Origin: an uncultured Flavobacteriaceae bacterium
GTDB lineage: Bacteria > Bacteroidota > Bacteroidia > Flavobacteriales > Flavobacteriaceae
Assembly: GCA_905480425.1 (NCBI GenBank)
Contig: CAJQQG010000001.1
Span: 1-34,224 of the forward strand
DNA length: 34,224 nucleotides
Direction of reading: 5' to 3'
Notes under the pieces: model-generated
Databases searched by the model: none
What the model saw: the letters and a program-made list of their open reading frames with translations, nothing else
What the model was told of the DNA's origin: nothing
Made by a program: the position numbers and the translations under genes
Shown: one piece after another, positions 24,986-31,767 of the stretch
How the letters are laid out: every line of letters begins with the position of its first letter
How positions within the stretch are numbered: the first letter of the stretch is position 1

Positions 24986-26270
24986 AATTGATTCCTGTTT
25001 CAGACAATACTATTAGTAAAGCTAATTGAATGGCTTTATAACCTTCTTCATTTACCCACCACTCGCCCAGGGAGTGTGCTTTTCCTCCATTTCCTCCCCT
25101 ACCAATAGTAACTGAAGGAATCCCTTTGGTGATAGGAATATTAGAATTGGTGGAACCACGTGTTAAAAAAGGTTCTGCGCCAAAATGAGTTGTTGCAGCT
25201 AATGTTCTTTGAATTAATGGGAGTGTGTCTGAAAGTTCTCCAGAAGGTCTATTTCCTATTTTATCAATTTTAACCGTTAAATCTGGACCTTGTCGTTTAA
25301 GATCATTTTGATGTGCTAATGCTTTTTTAACAGCTTCCTTTAAAATTACTTCCATGGCATCTAAACGTTTGGGCTCAATGGAGCGAATATCAATTTCCAT
25401 AATAGATTCAAAAGGAATTGAATTGATGGAGGTTCCGCCAGAAACAACTCCAACATTATAACTAGTCTTTGGGCCTTTTTCGGTATAAATATCTGATGCT
25501 CTTACAAAATTACCGATGGCTTCTCCCATTGCATGATGAGGATTTCCTAATCCAAAAGTACCCCACGAATGTCCTCCAGGACCCTCGAAAGTTACGCGAT
25601 AGCGATAAGAACCTAAGCCTTTGTTGTTGACTCTCCCAATATTTCCTCCATCAATAGCAATCCAGCTATCGATTTGAGGTCCATTTTCTCTAAAAAGGTG
25701 TTTTACTCCTCTAAGGTCTCCCAATCCTTCTTCTCCGACAGATCCAACAAAGAGGAGGTTGTTTTTGGGCTGAATATTATTAGCTTTTATAGTTTCGAGA
25801 ATCGTTAATATCATACTTAAGCCTCGAGTATCGTCTCCAATTCCTGGAGCAAACAAGGTGTCGTTTTGAATTTTAACCTCCACATTTGTTCCCTCGGGAA
25901 AAACAGTATCTAAATGTGCATCCAGGGCAACTGTTTGCTTTCCTTCTGATCCTAGAAGAAGTCCTAAAACATTTCCTTCCGAATCAATCCAAACGGAATC
26001 CATTCCTAAATCTCTATAATATTCCGCAAAAACTGTCGCCCGCTTTTCTTCTTTAAATGGTGGCGCTTCAATCTCGGTAAGAGCGATGTGACGTTCTAAG
26101 GTTTTGGTCTCTAAGCTTACAATATGCTCAAAAGCTGCTTTCACTTTTTTATTTTTAACTAATCTTTTAATGGCCTTTGTGTATTTCTTTTCAATTGTAA
26201 TCTTATCCTGACAAAAGGATAGGTTTATAAAAAAAAATGAGATAAGAAAAAGGGATGTTCTGAAAATCAT
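24984..26270 (-). CDS. Exported M20-family zinc metallopeptidase
   Basis: Protein of 428 residues with a signal peptide (about 1-20, ending INLSFCQD; the Cys20 could also be lipidated). The di-zinc peptidase residues are seen: His119 and Asp121 in DAHLDTVFPEG, Asp146 in GIGDDTRG, Glu180-Glu181 in GSVGEEGLGDLRG, and a late histidine in GGNGGKAHSLGEWW. The dimerisation (lid) domain sits between, with GPGGHSWGTFG at about residue 231. This corresponds to M20 peptidases of the PepT/aminoacylase type rather than M28. It presumably trims peptides outside the cytoplasm. A thioesterase gene starts the unit just upstream, leaving 8 bases. Confidence 0.87.
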   Translation of the reverse strand: MIFRTSLFLISFFFINLSFCQDKITIEKKYTKAIKRLVKNKKVKAAFEHIVSLETKTLERHIALTEIEAPPFKEEKRATVFAEYYRDLGMDSVWIDSEGNVLGLLLGSEGKQTVALDAHLDTVFPEGTNVEVKIQNDTLFAPGIGDDTRGLSMILTILETIKANNIQPKNNLLFVGSVGEEGLGDLRGVKHLFRENGPQIDSWIAIDGGNIGRVNNKGLGSYRYRVTFEGPGGHSWGTFGLGNPHHAMGEAIGNFVRASDIYTEKGPKTSYNVGVVSGGTSINSIPFESIMEIDIRSIEPKRLDAMEVILKEAVKKALAHQNDLKRQGPDLTVKIDKIGNRPSGELSDTLPLIQRTLAATTHFGAEPFLTRGSTNSNIPITKGIPSVTIGRGGNGGKAHSLGEWWVNEEGYKAIQLALLIVLSETGIN

Positions 26271-26278
26271 ATTTTTTT

Positions 26279-26758
26279 TTATTGGATCAAATCTTTTGGA
26301 ATTTTATTCCATTTACGAGTGTCTTTTGAGGTTATCACTTTATAATTAGCGGTTTTAAATGAGGCTTCAAATTGATTTGTTAGATCTAAAGGTAGTGATG
26401 TTAATTTTCTTGAATTTAAATTCAACCAACCGCCTATCATTTCGCAACGTGAAATATTAGTGCCTTTTTCATTATAAAAATTATGTTCAAATTCAAAAAA
26501 AGTACCTTCTTTACTTAGTCCTGCCAACGCTGTAGATACACGAATTTTTTGACCCAGGAAGGCTTCTTTGAAATAGAAAAACTGCTCGTTAAAAACAACT
26601 GGGCCTATCATCATTTTTGATAGTTTTTTATTGTTTAAGCCTAAGGATAACAAAAAGGCCAAACGTGATTCTCCAGCATATGTAATGTATGACACATTTG
26701 CTAAATGGCGATTTGCATCCAAATCACTCCATCTTATTTCAAATTCTTTTAAAAACAT
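26279..26758 (-). CDS. 4-hydroxybenzoyl-CoA-type acyl-CoA thioesterase
   Basis: Single hotdog-fold protein of 159 residues. The opening LKEFEIRWSDLDANRHLANVSYITYAGESR matches the 4HBT signature (DxDxxxHxNNxxY), with Asp14 as the likely catalytic residue and Leu/Ala in place of the usual Val/Asn near residue 19-20. The later FEFEHNFYNEKGTNISRCE strand is the central sheet of the hotdog. It would release free acids from acyl-CoA in the cytoplasm; the substrate is unknown. It is the first gene of a two-gene unit with the M20 peptidase. Confidence 0.85.
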   Translation of the reverse strand: MFLKEFEIRWSDLDANRHLANVSYITYAGESRLAFLLSLGLNNKKLSKMMIGPVVFNEQFFYFKEAFLGQKIRVSTALAGLSKEGTFFEFEHNFYNEKGTNISRCEMIGGWLNLNSRKLTSLPLDLTNQFEASFKTANYKVITSKDTRKWNKIPKDLIQ

Positions 26759-26813
26759 CCTTTTAATTTTTTTATAAAACTATTCTTTTTCTATTTTTAA
26801 CGAAATTTAATTC

Positions 26814-27293
26814 ATGAAAAAAATCATTACTGTTTTCTTATTCTTATTTTTATTTAGCTGTGGCTCAAAAGATGAAAAGAAAAAAGGATTCGAATATAAT
26901 CGTACTCAAAAGATTGATAAAAAATCTAATGATAGAAATGTGAGTAAAACTCCTGTAGATTTAAACAATAAAGGTATTGGTCCCATAAAAAAAGTTGATT
27001 TTGAAACTACTATAAATAATGATTTAGCTGAAAAAGGAAAAGCGACCTTTAATCAGAAATGTACTGCCTGTCATATGGCAAACAGAAAATTGATTGGCCC
27101 AGCAATGAAGGGAATTTATGAGCGTCGTAGTCCAGAGTGGGTGATGAATATGTTGTTAAATCCTGCAGAAATGTTAAAAAAAGATCCTGTAGCAATTGCT
27201 TTGCTTAAAGAATATAATAACATAATGATGCTAAATCAAAACTTGACTAACGAGGAAGCACGCAGTATTACTGAATACTTGAGGACTTTGTAA
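26814..27293 (+). CDS. Lipoprotein c-type cytochrome
   Basis: Protein of 159 residues. Lipoprotein signal MKKIITVFLFLFLFSC with Cys16 as the lipid anchor; a lysine-rich linker of about 50 residues; then a single class I cytochrome c domain with haem motif CTACH (Cys83, Cys86, His87) and a likely Met ligand at 138 or 139 in NIMMLNQNLT. LIGPAMKGIYERRSPEWVMNMLLNP is the usual surrounding sequence in Bacteroidota cytochromes. It should sit on a membrane facing the periplasm and carry electrons. The last 22 codons and about 60 bases downstream recur as a decayed copy at 31582-31713. Confidence 0.93.
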   Translation: MKKIITVFLFLFLFSCGSKDEKKKGFEYNRTQKIDKKSNDRNVSKTPVDLNNKGIGPIKKVDFETTINNDLAEKGKATFNQKCTACHMANRKLIGPAMKGIYERRSPEWVMNMLLNPAEMLKKDPVAIALLKEYNNIMMLNQNLTNEEARSITEYLRTL

Positions 27294-27361
27294 TTCTTTT
27301 GAGTATCCATTTGCATATTCATTTGCATATTTATCAATAGTACCTCCTTTTCATCTGTAAA

Positions 27362-27378
27362 GTGTAAAAGGTTTACAC
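27362..27378 (+). repeat. Palindromic repeat, copy 1
   Basis: GTGTAAA-AGG-TTTACAC, a perfect 7+3+7 palindrome, preceded by a further TGTAAA (27356-27361) and followed by CCCC. It lies 68 bases after the cytochrome c stop and 18 bases before the small membrane protein at 27397. All four copies have the same orientation, with the purine-rich spacer on the plus strand. Confidence 0.8.
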
Positions 27379-27396
27379 CCCCTTAAATCAACTAAA

Positions 27397-27579
27397 ATGA
27401 AATCAAAATTTGCTCAAATGGTTTTTCGGATATTGGGTTATATTGCAAAATCAGGTTGGATTGTTGTAATTATATTTGAACTTATAGATGGAAAATATTT
27501 TTCTGCAATAGGATGGTTTTGTTTCGGTTTAATATTTTTTTTCCCACAATGGCTTTATAAGAATTTCTTTGGTGGATAG
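27397..27579 (+). CDS. Small membrane protein (60 aa) between palindromes 1 and 2
   Basis: Short reading frame MKSKFAQMVFRIL... with two hydrophobic stretches (about 9-28 and 34-55, the latter with several Phe, Trp and Tyr) separated by the polar turn ELIDGKYFS. A Lys/Arg-bearing N terminus is present. It fills the space between two palindromes almost exactly, 18 bases after the first and 9 before the second. Composition and the membrane pattern argue for a real gene, but no family is recognised. It could be a small stress or toxin-like membrane peptide; that is a guess. Confidence 0.55.
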   Translation: MKSKFAQMVFRILGYIAKSGWIVVIIFELIDGKYFSAIGWFCFGLIFFFPQWLYKNFFGG

Positions 27580-27898
27580 TATTTGTAAGTGTAAAGGGTT
27601 TACAGGGGTGTTTTCTATTTCTTCAATCATTTAAAAACTATGAAGCAATAAAAAATGAAAATGAAAATAACAGCAAATAAAATTATAGGTCTTGAAAAAA
27701 ATTCTTTCATAATACAAAAATAACGTTTTCTATTTATTGACGTTTTCTTTTAAACCACAGGCATATCATCTTCTGTAAGTTCTAGAATACACTTTACCAA
27801 GAATGAAACAAGCTACTAATGAAGTAAGTGAATACTTGCATTTGTTTGTTAAGTAAGTTCTGGGATTTGTGATTTTTTAAGTGTAAAGTGTAAAGGGT
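27580..27898. other. Gap with palindrome 2 and no clear gene
   Basis: This stretch holds palindrome copy 2 at its start, the first part of copy 3 at its end and about 280 bases between. The only frames are under 25 codons (for example ATG at 27662). A short direct repeat ACGTTTTCT occurs twice near 27723-27751. It may be the remains of a small gene unit. I see no further feature. Confidence 0.5.
27589..27605 (+). repeat. Palindromic repeat, copy 2
   Basis: GTGTAAA-GGG-TTTACAG: inner six pairs TGTAAA/TTTACA are perfect, and the outer pair is lost by one change. It begins nine bases after the stop of the 60-aa membrane protein. Confidence 0.75.
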
Positions 27899-27904
27899 TT
27901 ACAC
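27888..27904 (+). repeat. Palindromic repeat, copy 3
   Basis: GTGTAAA-GGG-TTTACAC, perfect 7+3+7, with an additional GTGTAAA directly before it (27881-27887). The GTG TAA that ends the MGR-family gene on the minus strand (27899-27904) is inside the palindrome, so repeat and gene end share sequence. Confidence 0.8.
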
Positions 27905-28186
27905 CCCTTCTGGAAGTTCTCTGCTTTCAACATCAAAACCTTCACCTGACTCCTTTTTAGTACAAACATCCAAAAAGACTGGTTGCTCCCAAGCGCCTTC
28001 CGTTTCTCCTGAAACGTGCTTTAGTTTTGGTAATAGATATTGCAATCCTATCTGCAGCATCTTCAGTTTCTGGTCGGTTGTCATCTCACTAATATCTAAT
28101 TGAGATACTACGTCATCCATTACTGTCTGTAGTTTGTTTTTTACTTCTGTGGTAAGTTTATTTGGCTGTCCTGCTATTCTGCCCAT
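27899..28186 (-). CDS. Small MGR-family protein (95 aa), intact copy
   Basis: Protein of unknown function with three visible parts. A basic N terminus MGRIAGQPNKLTTEVKN resembles the GRxxGxxNK openings seen in some phage and mobile-element proteins. A helical core VMDDVVSQLDISEMTTDQKLKMLQIGLQYLLPKLKH follows. An acidic tail contains AWEQPVFLDV and ends ELPEGV. Two related broken copies occur nearby (28646-28705 and 31768-32016), so it belongs to a locally repeated family; the core is best conserved, the tail less. The stop lies in palindrome 3. It starts 19 bases from the divergent small membrane protein. DNA or nucleic-acid binding is a guess from the basic start. Confidence 0.7.
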   Translation of the reverse strand: MGRIAGQPNKLTTEVKNKLQTVMDDVVSQLDISEMTTDQKLKMLQIGLQYLLPKLKHVSGETEGAWEQPVFLDVCTKKESGEGFDVESRELPEGV

Positions 28187-28205
28187 ATTTTATTATTTTA
28201 GTTAT

Positions 28206-28391
28206 ATGAAAGACTTTCTTAAAAAATATCCTGAAATTTTATTAACTGGGGGCATTCTTTTATCTATTGCAGGTCATTACTATCCTGATGAAACAGCTAC
28301 TAATAACTTTATTGCAGCAGGTATTTATATAGTCTCTGCTGTACTTTTTGTACTTGCAGCAATTGGCTTTCTTATGAAAAACAAGAAATAA
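28206..28391 (+). CDS. Small membrane protein (61 aa)
   Basis: Start at ATG 28206 gives MKDFLKKYPEILLTGG..., with two hydrophobic helices (about 10-24 and 36-56) joined by the polar turn HYYPDETATNN and a basic KNKK end. The frame extends upstream to 28134, but that would run antisense into the MGR-family gene, so the inner ATG is preferred. It is divergent from that gene with only 19 bases between. No family is recognised. Like the 60-aa protein at 27397 it is a two-helix protein inside the palindrome region. Confidence 0.6.
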   Translation: MKDFLKKYPEILLTGGILLSIAGHYYPDETATNNFIAAGIYIVSAVLFVLAAIGFLMKNKK

Positions 28392-28402
28392 AAACCTGTA
28401 CT

Positions 28403-28513
28403 TTATTTTTTAGAGAAAGTCATTATCCTTGACTTGCTTTCAAATCTACTTGTCTGATTGTTTAGTTTTTGATAAACAACCCTTACAGTTACTGTGCTTC
28501 TATTGTTGGTCAT
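28403..28513 (-). CDS. Possible 36-aa peptide
   Basis: Reads MTNNRSTVTVRVVYQKLNN... and ends FSKK. The sequence is balanced and slightly basic rather than low-complexity, with alternating Val/Thr strands, but at this length chance cannot be excluded. It lies downstream of the hydrophobic fragment on the same strand. Confidence 0.25.
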   Translation of the reverse strand: MTNNRSTVTVRVVYQKLNNQTSRFESKSRIMTFSKK

Positions 28514-28634
28514 ATAATTGATTATTTAAACGTTTCTATTATTAGGTATACTATCCATACGAGTATTAAAACGATGAAGTAAATCTCAAACGCTTTCGTC
28601 TAAATATTCATCAAGATTAAAAGCTGTCTGTAAA

Positions 28635-28651
28635 ATTTAAAAGGTTTACAC
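28635..28651 (+). repeat. Palindromic repeat, copy 4 (left arm degenerate)
   Basis: ATTTAAA-AGG-TTTACAC: the right arm and spacer match copy 1 exactly, the left arm differs at two positions, and the preceding TGTAAA (28629-28634) is kept. As in copy 3, the stop codon of an MGR-family reading frame (GTG TAA) is within the right arm. Confidence 0.7.
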
Positions 28652-28705
28652 CTTTTTTGGAAGTGGTTTCCTTTCAGTCTCCCAACCGCCATTTTCTTCG
28701 CCCAT
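28646..28705 (-). pseudogene. MGR-family remnant with internal deletion
   Basis: Nineteen codons: MGEENGGWETERKPLPKKV. The first two codons and the upstream bases match the start of the intact gene at 28186. From Glu4 on it matches the C-terminal tail, best seen against the other remnant (KENGGWNSDIRP) and the intact tail ELPEGV. It looks like the family gene with about 75 internal codons deleted. Too short for a folded protein. Confidence 0.6.
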
Positions 28706-28750
28706 ATTATCTTAACAGAAATAGATATAACATCCTTTTTTACTAAAGGA

Positions 28751-30994
28751 TTAATTTAACTTCCAACGTAAACCAAAGAAAAATCGAATACCTTGGTTTG
28801 ATGCATAAACATAAGAAGGATCAAAAGTTAATGCAAAAGGATTATTTTTTGTAGACATTGCATTTCCTTCTGTATCAAAAGTAACTTCATTATCAAAAGG
28901 GTCAAATGATCTCGCAATACTATCTCTAGGTGGTGTAAAATCTAGTAGGTTTTTAACACCACCATAGGATTCAAAAGTGTTATTCCAAGATTTTGTTAGC
29001 TGAAAATTTAAAATATGAAAAGTTTTTGAATAAGAAGATCTAGGATCAAGTATTCCGAGGGTTGGTAACTTTAAGGGCCCTGTAGCTGTCCCTGTTATAT
29101 CTAACACAAGATTTGAGGTTATCCATTTTTTCTCGATTTTCCAAACCCCTTGAAACCTTTCGGTCAAGTAAGGAGTTGTTCTAAGCTTTTGCTTATTTAT
29201 ATAAGAATCAATATATGTTGCTCCTAAATTAACTCTAAAACCATTTTGAATCAAAAGGTTAAAATTCAGTGAAGCTCCTTGATGTATTGAATTCCCATTG
29301 AGATTAGCATAGATAATTTTATTAGGATCGGTATCGTAGTCTGGAATAATTTTATTTGAAAATTGGGTATGAAAAATACTGAAATCAAAATCTACTATTG
29401 CTCCTTGTTTTAAGTATAACTTTTTAAGAAAATTACCATTTATATTCCAAGATCTTTCCGGATCTATATCTTCTAAGAAAACCACATCACGAGCTCCAGT
29501 TAAAGCTGCATGATCTTCCGTAAAAACTTGTGCTACGCGATAGCCAGATCCAATACTAAATCGAACGGTTGTACTTTTAGCCTTATTACTTATTTTATAA
29601 TTAACTCTAGGTGTCAAAATATTTCCATGAAGGGAATTATAATCATAACGAAGACCAAGTAATAGAGTGTTTTTTGAATTGAATATTATCTCATCTTGAA
29701 TAAATATTCCTGGTAAATGTGTAATTTTCTCCTGATTTAGTTTTGACAATTCATTAAATGTGGCTGTGGTATCATCATCATAGATTGTATAGCGATATGC
29801 CATTCCAAGTAAAATGTCGTGACGTTTTATGTTTTTATTCCAAACGAATTGTCCAAAACCAATTGTTTGGTTTGCATTGAAAGAAGTTGATCCATAAACA
29901 GAATTTTGATTATGGTCATTTAAACTGAAACTAAATGAAAACTCCGAATTTAATTCATACTTACCAAAAATTTCAAATCGTGCAGTAAAAATACTTTCTC
30001 CATAAATACTTTCTCCTCCGCGATATTCAGGCGACCAATTCATTTGGCCACCCCACCTGTCTTCATAGACAAATCGGGTTGCAATTGATAATTTTTTTCC
30101 AAAAGTTAGCTTGTTAAAAATAGAAATACGGTCCTGTAGTGTTAAATCTGTGAAACCGTCTTGATTATTATCTATTGGGTTTGAATAATTAAAATAATTT
30201 ATACCTATCAAACCTGAATTTTTATCAGATAAACGATACTTAAATCCAATATCTGTATTAATTTCTCCCCAGCCTGATAAAAAAGAATCTACGGCTAGTT
30301 TGGATGTATTTTCAGGTAACCTAGTAATTAAATTGATCACACCCCCAATGGCCTCTGAACCGTAAAGTGTTGAGGCAGGACCTTTAATCACTTCAACGCG
30401 TTCAATCAGAGATTGTGGTATCCCAGATAAACCATAGACGGTTGACAATCCGCTAACTATTGGTAAGCCATCTATAAGTATCATTGTATAGCTTCCCTCT
30501 TGACCATTGATATGAATATCCCCTGTATTACATACATTACAATTCAACTGTGGTCTGATACCATTAATATTTTCTAAGGCCTCAAAAATTGAAGCTGTTG
30601 GGTTAGCTTTAAAAAAAGTTTGACTGTACACTTCAACTGGCACAGGACTATCCAACTTAGAGACCGGTTTTAAAGTCCCTGAAATTACAACCTCATCTAA
30701 GGTTTCATCAGATTCTAAAACTATAATTCCAAGATTTAAATCTCCAACATCTATTTTCCGTATAACTGGTTTATAACCGATATACGAAAATATTAATTTT
30801 TGATTTTTTAAATTAGCAATGTTTAATTTAAATTGTCCCTCAAAATCGGTTATTGTTCCAATATTTGAACTTTTTAAAAGTATAGAAACACCCTCCAGGG
30901 GTTGCCCATTAAAAAAAACCTTTCCCTTAACAGAAAGTTCCTGTGCTGAGGCTATTTGAATTATAAAAAAGAGGAAAACCAAACGAATTGTCAT
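28751..30994 (-). CDS. TonB-dependent outer-membrane receptor (probable metal uptake)
   Basis: Protein of 747 residues: signal peptide 1-18, a carboxypeptidase-regulatory-like beta domain (about 19-100), plug domain (about 110-230) with LIDGLPIV, VEVIKGPASTLYGSEAIGGVINLIT, and a 22-strand barrel to the C terminus. The plug has a CNVC cysteine pair (Cys152, Cys155) followed by TGDIHINGQEG, a feature of one receptor subgroup in Bacteroidota. It takes up an unknown ligand using TonB energy. It is divergent from a DtxR/MntR-type regulator, and its promoter is overlaid by two operator-like repeats, so the cargo is most likely a metal, manganese or iron. The cargo is inferred from the regulator, not seen. 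Confidence 0.92.
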   Translation of the reverse strand: MTIRLVFLFFIIQIASAQELSVKGKVFFNGQPLEGVSILLKSSNIGTITDFEGQFKLNIANLKNQKLIFSYIGYKPVIRKIDVGDLNLGIIVLESDETLDEVVISGTLKPVSKLDSPVPVEVYSQTFFKANPTASIFEALENINGIRPQLNCNVCNTGDIHINGQEGSYTMILIDGLPIVSGLSTVYGLSGIPQSLIERVEVIKGPASTLYGSEAIGGVINLITRLPENTSKLAVDSFLSGWGEINTDIGFKYRLSDKNSGLIGINYFNYSNPIDNNQDGFTDLTLQDRISIFNKLTFGKKLSIATRFVYEDRWGGQMNWSPEYRGGESIYGESIFTARFEIFGKYELNSEFSFSFSLNDHNQNSVYGSTSFNANQTIGFGQFVWNKNIKRHDILLGMAYRYTIYDDDTTATFNELSKLNQEKITHLPGIFIQDEIIFNSKNTLLLGLRYDYNSLHGNILTPRVNYKISNKAKSTTVRFSIGSGYRVAQVFTEDHAALTGARDVVFLEDIDPERSWNINGNFLKKLYLKQGAIVDFDFSIFHTQFSNKIIPDYDTDPNKIIYANLNGNSIHQGASLNFNLLIQNGFRVNLGATYIDSYINKQKLRTTPYLTERFQGVWKIEKKWITSNLVLDITGTATGPLKLPTLGILDPRSSYSKTFHILNFQLTKSWNNTFESYGGVKNLLDFTPPRDSIARSFDPFDNEVTFDTEGNAMSTKNNPFALTFDPSYVYASNQGIRFFFGLRWKLN

Positions 30995-31003
30995 ATTTGA
31001 TTA

Positions 31004-31078
31004 TATTAATTAGTTTTATACTACAAAACATTATTAGTTTACAAATGTATTAATTAGTTTTATACTGCAAAACATTAT
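31004..31078. promoter_or_regulatory. Tandem operator over the receptor promoter
   Basis: A 31-base sequence occurs twice (31004-31034 and 31048-31078) with one difference. Each holds a 17-base imperfect palindrome GTTTTATACTrCAAAAC (31013-31029 and 31057-31073); centres are 44 bases apart, about four helical turns. On the minus strand a TTG at 31070-31068 and TACATTTG at 31049-31042, with 18 bases between, form a near-ideal promoter for the receptor. One operator covers the TTG and the other lies just after the expected transcription start. This is the layout of a repressor site, most likely for the adjacent DtxR/MntR-type protein. Confidence 0.75.
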
Positions 31079-31080
31079 AT

Positions 31081-31491
31081 ATGAAAAATACTATTGAAAA
31101 AGAAAATTATCTAAAGGTTGTTTATAAGATGGAAGAAAAATCTCAAAAAATTAGTGTCACATCTCTTTCAAAAAATTTTAATGTTAGTATGTCTACAGTA
31201 TCTAATATGATCAAAAAATTGGTTGTCATGAATTTGGTAGACAGTAAACCCTATAAACCAATTATTTTGACAAAACAAGGAAGGCAGAGTGCTTTAGAAA
31301 TAATTGCAAAGCACCGTTTAATCGAACTCTATTTAGTAGAAAAAATGCAATTTAGTTTAGATGAGGTACACGAAATTGCTGAAGAAATTGAACACATAAA
31401 AAATACAAAGTTTTTTAATCGAATGAAGGAAATTTTAGGAAATGCCCAGCTAGATCCACACGGGTCGATTATCCCAAAGTGTGACTTTTAG
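31081..31491 (+). CDS. DtxR/MntR-family metal-dependent repressor (short form)
   Basis: Regulator of 136 residues with the winged-helix domain first (about 7-68, ISVTSLSKNFNVSMSTVSNMIKKL) and a dimerisation/metal domain after it. It ends at about the point where B. subtilis MntR ends, and lacks the SH3-like third domain of DtxR. Aligned metal ligands are His78, Glu82, His97, Glu101, Glu104 and His105. Glu101 stands where DtxR has Cys102, the arrangement seen in manganese-sensing MntR; the residue equal to MntR Asp8 is Asn9. It ends DPHGSIIPKCDF. It probably represses the divergent receptor when metal is ample. The start codon lies three bases from the second operator repeat, suggesting self-control. 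Confidence 0.88.
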   Translation: MKNTIEKENYLKVVYKMEEKSQKISVTSLSKNFNVSMSTVSNMIKKLVVMNLVDSKPYKPIILTKQGRQSALEIIAKHRLIELYLVEKMQFSLDEVHEIAEEIEHIKNTKFFNRMKEILGNAQLDPHGSIIPKCDF

Positions 31492-31581
31492 TTTGTTAAA
31501 AAATTCAAGAGAATATCTATAAATAGTGATGTGTGAGAGAACAAAAGTTTATGTAAATGCAAGGTTATTTAGGGTGTTCTG

Positions 31582-31713
31582 ATACTTAATCAAAACTTGG
31601 CTAACGAGGAAGCACAGAGTATCACTGAGTATTTAAGGGCTTTATAATTTTTTTGAGTATGTATTTTGCATATTCATTTTTCATATTTGTCAAGAATACC
31701 GTCTATTTTCACC
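31582..31713 (+). pseudogene. Decayed cytochrome c tail and downstream copy
   Basis: Bases 31582-31647 read ILNQNLANEEAQSITEYLRAL then TAA, matching the last 22 residues of the cytochrome c at 26814-27293 at about 19 positions. Most base differences are silent, so the copy evolved under selection before it was cut off. Similarity goes on past the stop (GAGTAT, GCATATTCAT, CATATTT) to about 31713. The haem-binding part is absent. Confidence 0.75.
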
Positions 31714-31740
31714 TAAACTTTTAATAAGATAAAAAAAGTT

Positions 31741-31764
31741 TGTAAAGCATAAAATGTATACGAC
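31741..31764 (+). repeat. Degenerate palindrome of the decayed block
   Basis: TGTAAAGCATAAAATGTATACGAC matches the 24 bases of copy 1 (27356-27379 region) at about 18 positions but has lost dyad symmetry. It sits four bases before the stop of the broken MGR-family gene, the same relation as at copies 3 and 4. Confidence 0.5.
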
Positions 31765-31767
31765 TTG

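Larger units (their letters stand above)
28392..28750. other. Gap with minor minus-strand frames, palindrome 4 and an MGR-family scar
   Basis: Apart from palindrome 4 and the 19-codon MGR scar, two minus-strand pieces stand out. One is a 36-codon frame at 28403-28513. The other is a 24-residue hydrophobic fragment at about 28519-28590 (FEIYFIVLILVWIVYLIIE) that lacks a start and looks like the end of a lost membrane protein. The rest is low-complexity. Confidence 0.5.

Noticed and set aside
28134-28205. Longer start for the 61-aa membrane protein
   Set aside because: The extension runs antisense through the first codons of the MGR-family gene, whereas ATG at 28206 gives a normal short membrane protein.
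27362-28651. CRISPR-like array
   Set aside because: Only four imperfect repeats of 17 bases with spacers of about 210, 280 and 730 bases, some containing genes; no cas genes are present.
27362-28651. Integron attC sites
   Set aside because: The palindrome lacks the RYYYAAC/GTTRRRY core pair and the bulged structure of attC, and no integrase gene is in the window.
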